From Metabacillus_B sp050107715 (GTDB lineage Bacteria > Bacillota > Bacilli > Bacillales > Bacillaceae), in the NCBI RefSeq assembly GCF_050107715.1, contig NZ_JBNILN010000001.1, forward strand, positions 496,001-560,000: a stretch of DNA of 64,000 bases. The letters run 5' to 3'. A program made the translations under genes and the position numbers. Below the pieces are notes generated by a model. It was not told the DNA's origin, searched no databases, and worked only from the letters and a program-made list of their open reading frames with translations. This document shows positions 16,835 through 25,021 of this stretch, piece by piece. Positions within the stretch are counted from its first letter, which is position 1. The number at the start of each line of letters is the position of its first letter.

Positions 16835-17158
16835 ATGAAATTTCCAAAAGATGAAGACGGCAAGATTTTAAAGATGCTCTATAAAGAGGGAGTGGACTTC
16901 AGCAAGCCTCAAAACGTTGACTTTTTCATTGCTGTCCCAGACCAGGTAAGCGGCCAGGCGGTTGCTGGAGCTTTGAAAGAAGAAGGGATTAACAGCGAGC
17001 TGGAAATGGATAGGGAATTGGAGGAATGGACCGTTGCTTGCTTTATTCAACTGATGCTTACGTATGAGAACATTACCGGGATACAGGAGCGTCTTCAGGA
17101 ATTATGTGAGCCTTATGGGGGCGAGGTCGATGGCTGGGGCGTGATGATGGAGGATTGA
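16835..17158 (+). CDS. RraB-like protein
   Basis: 107 residues from ATG 16835, preferred over an upstream in-frame ATG (16820) because GGGAGAA lies 6 bases before it. The sequence (FPKDEDGKILKMLYKEGVDF, VDFFIAVPDQVSGQAVAGAL, then an acidic second half ending VDGWGVMMED) fits the small RraB fold, known as a regulator of RNase E in Enterobacteria. Firmicutes use other RNases, so the target here is unknown. The last codons and stop are copied downstream in a tandem repeat. Confidence 0.65.
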   Translation: MKFPKDEDGKILKMLYKEGVDFSKPQNVDFFIAVPDQVSGQAVAGALKEEGINSELEMDRELEEWTVACFIQLMLTYENITGIQERLQELCEPYGGEVDGWGVMMED

Positions 17159-17410
17159 GCTGGTTTGCTGGCTGGGATGGATTGGCGGACGGCGAGGAAG
17201 CACGAACCTTGTCGAAAAGTCGATGGGTGGGGTTTGATGATTGAGGATTGAGCTGGTTTGCTGGATGGGATGGGCATTGCGGACGGCGGGTGGACCAACC
17301 TTATCGGAAAGTCGATGGGTGGGGTTTGATGATTGAGGATTAAGCTGGTTTGCTGGCTGGGATGGGCATTGCGGACGGCGAGGAAGCACGAACCTTGTCG
17401 AAAAGTCGAT
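17126..17410 (+). repeat. Tandem 92-94-bp repeats built from the 3' end of the RraB-like gene
   Basis: GTCGATGG (last copy GTCGATAT) starts at 17126, 17219, 17311 and 17405. The first three are followed by the codons for VDGWG(V/L)M(M/I)ED and a stop, then GAGCTGGTTTGCTGG.TGGGATGG and GCGGACGGCG. The first copy is the real gene end; the later two are copies of that end outside any gene. The fourth is only a stub leading into the next array. Confidence 0.8.
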
Positions 17411-17511
17411 ATAATTTGATTTCGGTCGATTTATACAGATTTCGGCCGATATATTTCCATTTCGATCGATTTCCCGTCATTTTCGGTCGATAAAGCAAAA
17501 GTACGGTCGAT
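17405..17511. repeat. 20-bp periodic TTTCGGTCGAT array
   Basis: GTCGAT (or GCCGAT, ATCGAT) occurs at 17405, 17425, 17445, 17465, 17486 and 17506, an almost exact 20-bp period. Most are preceded by TTTCG and followed by AT-rich filler. The period, about two helical turns, is the same as that of the unrelated TTGTCCGTACT array at 20.8-23.1 kb. Confidence 0.75.
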
Positions 17512-17809
17512 ATCCTGATAGGGCACCCTCCGGAATAGCTAAAACCATTTAAAAAACAGGCAAAAAAAAAGGAGGAGCATACAAATTGAGGAATCGCCCC
17601 CCAATAACGAAGAATCTGCTGTATAAAGACGGTAAAATCATACCAGCCATGGCCTTCCAACCGAAGAACCCAATGAACTCTGGGGTAGATTGTATCCTTC
17701 ATCATCTGACCCTGAATCTTAATCACACCATCCAATCCCTCCATTTTTCCATAAGCATGCATAAAATGTCTCCTCCGCCACATCCTAAGCAAAAAAGGAG
17801 GAACGAATC
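17512..17809. other. Stretch without a supportable gene
   Basis: A plus-strand frame from TTG 17586 has AAAGGAGGAG upstream, and an opposite minus frame from ATG 17762 has GGAGGAG upstream (HAYGKMEGLDGVIKIQGQ...), but the latter runs through the 20-bp array to its stop and neither resembles a known protein. One of them may be a true small gene; they cannot both be. Confidence 0.35.
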
Positions 17810-17995
17810 ATGAAGCTAAAAAAATGGATGACTTTATCGGCAGCTTCTCTTTTAAGCATAGGACTGCTTGCCGGATGCAATGCGCCAAATGATGAAGAAG
17901 AACCCGATCCGACAGAGGAGCCGTCAGAACAAAACGATGAGATGAACAAGAATGATGACAAGGACGAGCTGCAAGAAGAACAGGAAAGCAAGTAA
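17810..17995 (+). CDS. Small acidic lipoprotein
   Basis: 61 residues. It has a lipoprotein signal (LKKWMTLSAASLLSIGLLAGC) with lipobox LAGC, followed by a short, highly acidic, probably unstructured tail rich in E, D and P. AAAGGAGG precedes ATG 17810 and a strong terminator follows. It would be a membrane-anchored surface peptide. Function unknown. Confidence 0.75.
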   Translation: MKLKKWMTLSAASLLSIGLLAGCNAPNDEEEPDPTEEPSEQNDEMNKNDDKDELQEEQESK

Positions 17996-18002
17996 ACTGG
18001 AG

Positions 18003-18027
18003 AAGGCGGGTAAGACCGCCTTTTTTT
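18003..18027 (+). terminator. Terminator after the small lipoprotein gene
   Basis: AAGGCGGG-TAAGA-CCGCCTT stem with a T7 run. Confidence 0.85.
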
Positions 18028-18029
18028 AA

Positions 18030-18476
18030 TTAAACCCTCTCCCCCGTCTCCCTCACATAAAGCACATACATCAGCCGGTCCTGATCCATTTCCGCACTCA
18101 CTCTTTCGTATTCCTTTCCTTCCAGAACGAGATAGGTATTATCCAGGTATGAGAACACTTCGACATGGTCAAAGCACGGCAAAAACATGATTTCGGGGCT
18201 TTCTGCGTATTCTTTATAAAGACGGACCTCCACTCCGAGGCGCCGTTCGGCTTCTGCCTGGCGGAATGGCTTTTCGTCGTCGCTTTTTTTCACGTAAATG
18301 ACGAAGCGGCTGTCTTTTAAAAAAGAGCTCGTTGTCTCATAGACGGTTCCTTCCAATATGAAAAAATCACAGTTCCGTCTGCAAAAGATCTGGAGCGGTT
18401 CCAGGTCATCAAAATGGTAGATAGCCGGGTAGCCTTGGGATGGATCATTCAAACGGTACTCTAGCTTTCGTTTCAT
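18030..18476 (-). CDS. Hypothetical protein, 148 residues
   Basis: A soluble protein with no signal or membrane segment. Two similar halves can be made out: EPLQIFCRRNCDFFILEGTVYETTSS and DHVEVFSYLDNTYLVLEGKEYERVSA, each followed by a strand such as FVIYVKK or LMYVLYVRE, suggesting an internal duplication of a beta-alpha unit. AGGAAG precedes ATG 18476. Not recognised as a named family; convergent with the lipoprotein gene. Confidence 0.7.
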   Translation of the reverse strand: MKRKLEYRLNDPSQGYPAIYHFDDLEPLQIFCRRNCDFFILEGTVYETTSSFLKDSRFVIYVKKSDDEKPFRQAEAERRLGVEVRLYKEYAESPEIMFLPCFDHVEVFSYLDNTYLVLEGKEYERVSAEMDQDRLMYVLYVRETGERV

Positions 18477-18583
18477 CGGTCAGCACTTCCTTTCTTCCCT
18501 TATTATATATGGAAGAATGTGTTTTTTTCAGAAAAAATTATGATACACTTCATTAAGACGGTATTGAAAAGGAGGTCCAGCAA

Positions 18584-18910
18584 ATGAGGAAGACGGAACG
18601 AATGATGAAACAAGTGCTCGTTACAGCGACAGCCTCCATATTCGCGATCGGGATGTCCGGCTGCTCCTCCCAGTCGGCCGACCGCCCTGATCCGCCGGAT
18701 GATCAGTCTTGTGATGACTGGGAGTGGGATAACGAGTTAGAGGTTTGGGAATGCGACGATGACCGAAGCCCGCATTATGGCCACTTTTTTTACGGCGGCG
18801 CATTTTTTGCCACTGCGAATGCTTTGAAAAAAAGCTCCAAATACAAATCGTATGTAAAGGGCGGAAAATCCGGAATTGGAAGCGGAACGAGAGGCGGCTT
18901 CGGCGGATAA
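18584..18910 (+). CDS. YjfM-like lipoprotein with glycine-rich tail
   Basis: 108 residues. A signal with lipobox MSGC is followed by acidic, tryptophan-rich DDWEWDNELEVWECDDD and a serine/glycine-rich basic tail ending GTRGGFGG. AAAGGAGG precedes ATG 18584, and the stop overlaps the start of the ATP-grasp gene. The order lipoprotein, glutathionylspermidine-synthase-like protein, DUF350 protein is that of E. coli yjfM-yjfC-yjfL, where the lipoprotein is DUF1190. This supports the assignment more than the sequence alone does. Confidence 0.7.
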   Translation: MRKTERMMKQVLVTATASIFAIGMSGCSSQSADRPDPPDDQSCDDWEWDNELEVWECDDDRSPHYGHFFYGGAFFATANALKKSSKYKSYVKGGKSGIGSGTRGGFGG

Positions 18911-20169
18911 TGAGAGCAAGAAACGCCAGTCATGAACAAAAGCGGCAGGCCTTTTACGAAACGGTTCCCGCCTTCTGGCACGACCTGTTCGGTGAGCCCT
19001 ACGCCCTTTATGACGTATACAGCATAACCGAGGAAGAAGCGGCTGCCATCCGAACGGCAACGGACCGGATAGCAGCGATTTATGACAAAACCGCTCCCCT
19101 CCTCCGTTCACTGCCGGATGAGACCCTGACCGAGCTTGGAATCCCTGCAGAATCGATCCCATACATAAAAACAAAGCCCTTAACTCAGGAGGGAGTCATC
19201 CGGCGGGTGGATCTTGTCAAGACTCCGGACGGGTGGAAGCACTTTGAAATAAACGCCGATACTCCGACCTTTATTTATGAGCTGTTCCATGTAAACGGGC
19301 TTGCAGCCAGGCATTTCGGCTATAAGGATCCAAATGCCGGGTCCGAGCTTGTCCTGCAAACCGCCATCCGCCGTGCCGTCCGGGAGCTTTGGAACAGCCG
19401 TCAGGCTCCAAAGGTTGTTTTTACCGCCCACTCTGACCATGAAGAGGATTGGAACACCGCCCTTTACCTCGGCCGGACGTTTGGCTACTTGCACGAAACC
19501 ATCCCTCTCGATCAGCTCCAGCTTATTGAAGAGGAAGGCCTGTTCACTCCTGATGGGAAAAAAATTGATATTCTGTACCGGCAAACCTATCCGATTGAAC
19601 ATTTGATAAACGACAAAAGCGAGGACGGCACAGCCATCGGCATCGAGCTGCTGAAGCTTGTCAAGGATGAAAAGCTTGCGGTGATCAACCCGCTCTCTTC
19701 TTTTCTGCTCCAGTCCAAAGCTGTCCAGGCGCTGATCTGGGGATTGCATGAAAGCAATCATGCGTTTTTTAACGAAACCGAGCATGAATGGATCCGGGAC
19801 CACTTTCTGCCTACTTACCTGGAAAACGAGCCCTTCTTGAAAAAAGGCGTCAAATATGTAGAAAAACCCGCTTTCGGAAGAGAAGGAGATACCATCACCG
19901 TTTTCGGACCAGACGGCCAGCCGCTTGAAGCGAACAAGCTGAAAACCTATGATGATTCGCTAAAGGTTTATCAGCAGCATCAGGATCTCCCAGCCGCCGC
20001 GATTCAAACGCCATTCGGGAAAGAAACAGCCCGTCTGCTCATCGGATCATTTGTAATCGGGCAAAAAGCAGAAGCATTTGGAATAAGAGCCGGAAGCGCC
20101 ATCACCGGAAACGAAGCCTGCTTTCTCCCGGCAGGCATCAAGCCAATCAAAAAAGGAGCGGATCAATAA
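18910..20169 (+). CDS. Glutathionylspermidine-synthase-like ATP-grasp ligase (YjfC-like)
   Basis: 419 residues of the GSP_synth ATP-grasp family, without the amidase half of E. coli Gsp. Visible family patterns are VDLVKTPDGWKHFEINADTP, ILYRQTYPIEHL, LSSFLLQSKAVQALIW, and the ATP-binding KYVEKPAFGREGDTI. It probably joins an amine to a carboxylate of a peptide or similar substrate. ATG 18910 overlaps the preceding stop and its own stop overlaps the ATG of the DUF350 gene, so all three are translated together. In other bacteria the set accompanies envelope-stress genes; the substrate is unknown. Confidence 0.88.
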   Translation: MRARNASHEQKRQAFYETVPAFWHDLFGEPYALYDVYSITEEEAAAIRTATDRIAAIYDKTAPLLRSLPDETLTELGIPAESIPYIKTKPLTQEGVIRRVDLVKTPDGWKHFEINADTPTFIYELFHVNGLAARHFGYKDPNAGSELVLQTAIRRAVRELWNSRQAPKVVFTAHSDHEEDWNTALYLGRTFGYLHETIPLDQLQLIEEEGLFTPDGKKIDILYRQTYPIEHLINDKSEDGTAIGIELLKLVKDEKLAVINPLSSFLLQSKAVQALIWGLHESNHAFFNETEHEWIRDHFLPTYLENEPFLKKGVKYVEKPAFGREGDTITVFGPDGQPLEANKLKTYDDSLKVYQQHQDLPAAAIQTPFGKETARLLIGSFVIGQKAEAFGIRAGSAITGNEACFLPAGIKPIKKGADQ

Positions 20170-20603
20170 TGGACGCGTTGCTTCACACACTCACCTATTT
20201 AGGAATCGGGCTCGCCTTTTTAATCGCAGGCGCCTTCCTTTTCAGCATCACCACCAAAATGAGCGAGCGTAAGCAAATACTAGAGCAAGCAAATACCGCA
20301 GCCGCCATCAAACTCGGCGGCAAAATACTCGGACTCGCCGTCGTCATCTGGGCCGCCGCCCAATACTCGCTGAACCTTCTCGACTACACTTTATGGAGCG
20401 CATTCGGAATCGCCGCTCAAATCCTGTCATACTGGATCGTCGAGCACCTTCTCTTCCCGAAAATCTCCCTCGCCAGGAAAGTCGAGGAAGGGAACAAAGC
20501 AGTAGCCATTCTTTTGTTTATCATCTCAGTTTCAGTCGGACTCATCATTGCCGGCGCGCTTTCGTATGATGCAGTCTACGAGATGCTTAAGGATCAGGCT
20601 TAA
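20169..20603 (+). CDS. DUF350 (YjfL-like) membrane protein
   Basis: 144 residues with four hydrophobic helices (LTYLGIGLAFLIAGAFLFSI, GGKILGLAVVIWAAAQYSL, LWSAFGIAAQILSYWIVEHL, AVAILLFIISVSVGLIIAGAL), the two-repeat pattern of DUF350. It ends the three-gene operon, overlapping the ATP-grasp gene by one base, and a terminator follows. It probably works at the membrane with the ligase and lipoprotein. Confidence 0.88.
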   Translation: MDALLHTLTYLGIGLAFLIAGAFLFSITTKMSERKQILEQANTAAAIKLGGKILGLAVVIWAAAQYSLNLLDYTLWSAFGIAAQILSYWIVEHLLFPKISLARKVEEGNKAVAILLFIISVSVGLIIAGALSYDAVYEMLKDQA

Positions 20604-20658
20604 GCAGGAGTTGGCGGTTGAGCAGTTGGGATTTGGCAGTTGGATGTTTTCTTGTAGT

Positions 20659-20699
20659 GAGACGTGGAAGGGGGATCCGGCCTTTCGCGTCTCTTTTTT
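20659..20699 (+). terminator. Terminator of the YjfM/C/L-like operon
   Basis: GAGACG...CGTCTC stem with GGATCCGG in the loop, followed by TTTTTT. Confidence 0.7.
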
Positions 20700-21342
20700 G
20701 TGGTTTTTTGGCTTCGGATGAGTGTGCGGGCTTATTATTTACTTTTCCGCCTGTCTTTTGGGGGTTCTTAGGGTGTTTTGAGGCGGTATTAAGCAGGATT
20801 TCGGCCCGGGTTTGGTCCTGGAAATTATTTATTGTCCGTACTTTTGTTTTATTGTCCGTACTTTTGTTTTATTGTCCGTACTTTTGTTTTATTGTCCATA
20901 CTCCGCATTATATTGTCCGTACTTTTCATATAAAGACTTTTCGACTAAATTCGACAGATTGGGCGGACTGATTGGTTGCCGGGTCCTTCTGTTTTGAGTT
21001 ACAAGCTGTACTAAGTCGGTTAAACGATTCAGATTCCGGCTTGTTTGTTACCGGTTCCTTCTGCTTTTGAGCTGCAAGCTGGACCGAGTCGGTTGAACAA
21101 TTGTAGTTTTATTAAAAAGATTGTCCATTTAAAATAAAGTTTGTTTATGAAACCTGTATTGATGTGCAGGATTTTTTCTAGTTCCACAATCGGGGCCAGA
21201 TTATGGAGTAAATTGATATGAGAATATACGATTCAAGAAGAAATATATAATGGTTATACTATTAAAAAGGGCTTACATATGGAGGACTATATATTAATAG
21301 CCTAATTAAGTTATTAATTATGAAGAAAAGAGGGGAAGATAA

Positions 21343-21792
21343 GTGAAAGGTGAATTAGTAAGTCGTAAGATGGGTGGATGGTGTTGGTATGGTACTAACA
21401 CATTTAGAGAAACAGATAATGTAGGTAAATTTATGACTTTTGTACAAGAGGATATTTCAAATGAAACGCAAGAATTAATACTTAAGGCAATCAAACAAGG
21501 TGTCACTCCATTAGTTAAACATACTGATCCAGATATGCTTGCTTTTAATCCATTTGCAAAGGATGGCTCATTGGTGATTATTTGGTATTCTACTGATGAT
21601 GAAAAGGCTCTAAAGGGTGTAGCTAAATTTTTGGTTGATAATGGGTTAGTACCGAAAACTAAGGCCGGTAAATATTATAATATTTCATTTAAATATGACG
21701 AACAAACTCGAAATGGTAAATATGGCGATCAATTTAAACCGTCCATTTCTTTAAAAGATTTAATGGATTTGAATACTGGGGAATTCTATTAA
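21343..21792 (+). CDS. Unknown 149-residue protein in the inserted segment
   Basis: GTG 21343 is preceded by AGGGGAAG. The protein is soluble, with N-terminal RKMGGWCWYGTNTFRET, a middle LVIIWYSTDDEKALKGVAKFLVDNGLVP and a C-terminal KPSISLKDLMDLNTGEFY. No motif is recognised. It is AT-rich compared with flanking genes, stands alone between repeat units and has its own terminator, which together suggest recent acquisition. A bacteriocin-related or phage-derived origin is possible but unsupported. Confidence 0.65.
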   Translation: MKGELVSRKMGGWCWYGTNTFRETDNVGKFMTFVQEDISNETQELILKAIKQGVTPLVKHTDPDMLAFNPFAKDGSLVIIWYSTDDEKALKGVAKFLVDNGLVPKTKAGKYYNISFKYDEQTRNGKYGDQFKPSISLKDLMDLNTGEFY

Positions 21793-21911
21793 ATTATTTA
21801 AGTAACATAAAGGGGTTTACGATCACTAATTCTTTACTCTTTATATTGGAGCTGTATAGATAGGGAATGATCAAACTTTTTTATAAAAGAATGAGTCAAT
21901 TAAAAAAATTT

Positions 21912-21955
21912 AGAGCGTGTTTTGATCATTCCTCTTTACAAAACACGCTCTTTTC
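21912..21955 (+). terminator. Terminator of the inserted gene
   Basis: Perfect 13-bp stem AGAGCGTGTTTTG / CAAAACACGCTCT followed by TTTTC. Confidence 0.85.
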
Positions 21956-23330
21956 TATGATCGTTTATCAAGGTTATTAATATCGATTTGATCAAACTTT
22001 ATTTTAAAGCAACAACAATCCGGATTTCAGCCCGGGTTTGGTCCTGGAAATTTTTTATTGTCCGTACTCTTCGTTTTATTGTCCGTACTCTTCATTTTAT
22101 TGTCCGTACTTTTGTTTTATTGTCCGTACCCCGCAATATATTGTCCGTACTTTTCATATAAAGACTTTTCGACTAAATTCGACAGATTGGGCGGACTGAT
22201 TGGTTGCCGGGTCCTTCTGTTTTGAGTTACAAGCTGTACTAAGTCAGTTAAACGATCCAGATTTCGGCTTGTTTGTTACCGGTTCCTTCTGCTTTTGAGC
22301 TGCAAGCTGGACCGAGTCGGTTGAACAATCCGGATTTCAGCCCGGGTTTGGTCCTGGAAATTTTTTATTGTCCGTACTCTTCGTTTTATTGTCCGTACTT
22401 TTGTTTTATTGTCCGTACTCTTCATTTTATTGTCCGTACTCCGCAATTTATTATCCGTACTTTCCATATAAAGACTTTTCGACTAAATTCGACAGATTGG
22501 GCGGGCTCATTGGTTGCCGGGTCCTTCTGTTTTGAGTCACAAGCTGTACTAAGTCGGTTAAACGATCCAGATTTCGGCTTGTTTGTTACCGGTTCCTTCT
22601 GCTTTTGAGCTGCAAGCTGGACCGAGTCGGTTGAACAATCCGGATTTCGGCCCGGGTTTGGTCCTGGAAATTTTTTATTGTCCGTACTCTTCGTTTTATT
22701 GTCCGTACTTTTGTTTTATTGTCCGTACTTTTGTTTTATTGTCCGTACTTTTGTTTTATTGTCCGTACTCCGCAATTTATTGTCCGTACTTTTCATATAA
22801 AGACTTTTCGATTAAATTCGACAGATTGGGCGGACTGATTGGTTGCCGGGTCCTTCTGTTTTTGAGTTACAAGCTGTACTAAGTCGGTTAAACGATCCAG
22901 ATTTCGGCTTGTTTGTTACCGGTTCCTTCTGCTTTTGAGCTGCAAGTTGGACCGAGTCGGTTGAACAATCCGGATTTCAGCCCGGGTTTGGTCCTGGAAA
23001 TTATTTATTGTCCGTACTCTTCGTTTTATTGTCCGTACTTTTAATTTATTGTCCGTACTTTTGTTTTATTGTCCGTACTCCGCAATATATTGTCCGTACT
23101 TTTCATATAAAGACTTTTCGACTAAACTCGACAGGCTGGGCGGGCTCATTGGTTGCCGGGTCCTTCTGTTTTTGAGTTACAAGCTGTACTAAGTCGGTTA
23201 AACGATCCAGATTTCGGCTCATTGGTTGCCGGGTCCTTCTGCTTTTGACCTGCAAGCTGCACCGGGGCGCATCATAATCCGGATTTCGGCCCCCCGGGTT
23301 TGGTCCCGGAAATTTTTTATTGTCCCGTAC

Positions 23331-23636
23331 TTTTGTCCTTCCGCCCAACCAATTATTTTCTCAATAGATTACTTCCAATTACGTCAACCGAGAACTCCTT
23401 CAGGACCCCACTCCGAATCTCTCTATGACACTGTCACCGCTTTGAACAGCTGATTGAAGCAGTTGATAAGAAACTTAGTGTAAGCTGTATGTCGGATTTT
23501 CCTGTGTCAATAAACGCTTCGCCTCGTTCCTGGTCGAGAGATTCCCTCATCCGGTTGGAGTATCAGCTCCGGGCATTTGCGTTCACAGCTTTCCGGATTG
23601 AATAAGAGATCGCAATGGAAATAATTTTTTTCATAT
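23331..23636. other. Stretch without a recognisable gene
   Basis: Unique-looking sequence after the last repeat unit. No ribosome-binding site with a credible frame, no hairpin of note. Confidence 0.5.
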
Positions 23637-23810
23637 TCAGCGCCTCAAGTCCTCTAATCTGTGTCCGACCATATAAACAGGAATGTACCCCTGTATGTAT
23701 TCCTTCACCTGCCAATAGCCATAAATCCTGGGTCTTTCAAAGTGCTTTGGTAGATACATCTTTAAAACCTTTGACTTTTTTCGCAATGAAAAGTGACGAT
23801 TTTTTCTCAT
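23637..23810 (-). CDS. Possible small basic protein, 57 residues
   Basis: From ATG 23810, behind GGCGGGA, the product is RKNRHFSLRKKSKVLKMYLP...ERPRIYGYWQVKEYIQGYIP...MVGHRLEDLRR. It is basic and aromatic-rich with no recognised domain. The composition looks protein-like but support is thin; it could be the tail of a lost gene. Confidence 0.35.
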   Translation of the reverse strand: MRKNRHFSLRKKSKVLKMYLPKHFERPRIYGYWQVKEYIQGYIPVYMVGHRLEDLRR

Positions 23811-23875
23811 GGAAATCCCGCCCTGATATGTCATGCTATTACAGTCCCACATCCCCCATTTAGGAAGTGATTTGC

Positions 23876-24043
23876 ATGATTAAGTATACATTAGCTAATC
23901 TTATAGCGGGTGCTGTGGTTTTCGCACTTCTCGCTTACTTTCACTTACCCATCCATGCGAGGGATTACCTGGCTTTGATTTTCTGGATTCTGGTAGCCGG
24001 GAATGCTTTGCATTATATGCTGTTTTTGAGGAGGAGGAGATAG
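23876..24043 (+). CDS. Small two-helix membrane protein, 55 residues
   Basis: ATG 23876 has AGGAAGTG upstream. Two helices, LANLIAGAVVFALLAYFHL and YLALIFWILVAGNALHYMLF, end in a basic LRRRR tail, consistent with an inside C-terminus. It is short and was found by reading the sequence directly. Function unknown. Confidence 0.65.
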   Translation: MIKYTLANLIAGAVVFALLAYFHLPIHARDYLALIFWILVAGNALHYMLFLRRRR

Positions 24044-24055
24044 ATAGCTCTCTTT

Positions 24056-24250
24056 TTACTTCTCCTCAACGGGTTCAACGATTACGTTTCCGTTTTCATC
24101 CAATAGCGGGGTGAGAGCACAGCCTTGAGAATTCCACGTATATAAATAGTTTACACCTGTTTCACGATCTACCCAGATATAGATTAAGCCTTGCTGAGAA
24201 TTTTGCACGTGCCTTTCTTCAAAACGTTTTTCTTTTTTGCTTCGAAACAT
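24056..24250 (-). CDS. DUF6440-type small protein
   Basis: 64 residues. The core IYIWVDRETGVNYLYTWNSQGCALTPLLDENG matches small Firmicute proteins (DUF6440) with V-D-x-x-T-G-V-x-Y-L and LTPLLD-x-x-G. The basic N-terminus FRSKKEKRFEERH is typical. Function unknown. It lies just downstream of the ABC exporter genes on the same strand and may be transcribed with them. Confidence 0.65.
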   Translation of the reverse strand: MFRSKKEKRFEERHVQNSQQGLIYIWVDRETGVNYLYTWNSQGCALTPLLDENGNVIVEPVEEK

Positions 24251-24274
24251 TTTCGTATCATTCCTTTCGAATTG

Positions 24275-25021
24275 TTAATGATCCAAGCCATTTTTCTTGT
24301 AAGCGTAAATGAAAATGCCCAGAGTAATAACGAACCAGCCGAAGAGGACACTGCTGTCTGTCAGGTTCCATTGGTATCCGCTTTCCGAGAAAATCCTGTT
24401 GGAATAGTTGGTTAACACGCCCGTATACGTGTAGTTTAGCATATCCGATAAATCCTCCTGTAAGAGTTTTATTGCCGGAACGGAGGTTAAAAGTAAGGTG
24501 ATGGGCATGGTGAGCAGTGATGTTTGGGCCTGATTTTTTGTAAAAATGCCTATGATGTAGCCGATGAGCAGACTGATTATGCTAGCCGCAGTTGTAATGA
24601 GCAAGTAGCTTCCAAATTGAACCTCGCCGAATGAGGATCCGCTTACGGGAATCATCACTATATTCACGGTGATAAGGATCAGCAGGGGCGGCAGCAACGT
24701 GCCTATTAAGTACTCTAACCCGTTTACAGAAGAAGTCATCAGCACTCTCAGTGTGTTTTTTTCCTTTTCTTCTGCTAAAGGGCCGCTGCTCATTGAAATA
24801 CCGGCTATGGCGATATTAAAAACGATTCCGAAGCTAAGCACGAATGCATTCGTTGAGAAGCTTACTCCGTTTTTGTTTACATCTAAGTCAGGCATGATAT
24901 TTTTCAACGCAAAAACAAACCCTAATGCAAGGAGCGGCCCCAGCATGACACCCGTATTATTCAGTATCGTTTGAAGCTTCATTCCTGCGATGGCTCTGAT
25001 TTTTCTGAATGAAACCTTCAT
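24275..25021 (-). CDS. ABC-2 type exporter permease
   Basis: 248 residues with six hydrophobic helices. Start and the ATPase stop overlap as ATGA. Family pattern GPLAEEKEKNTLRVLMTSSVNGLEYLIGTLLPP is the conserved cytoplasmic loop of ABC-2 membrane proteins. With the ATPase it would export a drug, peptide or lipid. Substrate unknown. Confidence 0.87.
   Translation of the reverse strand: MKVSFRKIRAIAGMKLQTILNNTGVMLGPLLALGFVFALKNIMPDLDVNKNGVSFSTNAFVLSFGIVFNIAIAGISMSSGPLAEEKEKNTLRVLMTSSVNGLEYLIGTLLPPLLILITVNIVMIPVSGSSFGEVQFGSYLLITTAASIISLLIGYIIGIFTKNQAQTSLLTMPITLLLTSVPAIKLLQEDLSDMLNYTYTGVLTNYSNRIFSESGYQWNLTDSSVLFGWFVITLGIFIYAYKKNGLDH

Larger units (their letters stand above)
21106..22013 (+). 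other. 0.9-kb AT-rich segment inserted into the 310-bp repeat
   Basis: The repeat unit breaks off after GTCGGTTGAACAAT near 21105 and resumes at CAATCCGGATTTCAG near 22014, exactly where other copies read straight through. The inserted DNA is more AT-rich and holds one gene (21343-21792) and its terminator. No transposase or clear terminal repeats were seen, so the route of entry is unknown. Confidence 0.7.
20790..23330. repeat. Nested repeat: about 310-bp units each holding five or six 20-bp units
   Basis: The landmark CCCGGGTTTGGTCC occurs near 20806, 22031, 22341, 22651, 22981 and 23295. Each is followed by tandem 20-bp units TTTTATTGTCCGTACTTTTG, then TTTCATATAAAGACTTTTCGA, two related segments ending GGTTAAACGATCCAGATTTC and GGTTGAACAATCCGGATTTC, and the next landmark. 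Spacings are 310, 310 and 330: the longer unit has six 20-bp repeats instead of five. Open frames through it do not keep phase between copies and are not called as genes. Confidence 0.85.

Noticed and set aside
17340..17762. Minus-strand frame of about 140 residues with a good ribosome-binding site
   Set aside because: Its second half runs through the 20-bp array and the 93-bp repeats, and the product resembles nothing known; left as an open question in the gap entry.
20825..23110. Possible CRISPR array or coding repeats (frames of 60-117 residues)
   Set aside because: Units are 20 bp with near-constant filler; frames lose phase between 310- and 330-bp units and lack ribosome-binding sites.
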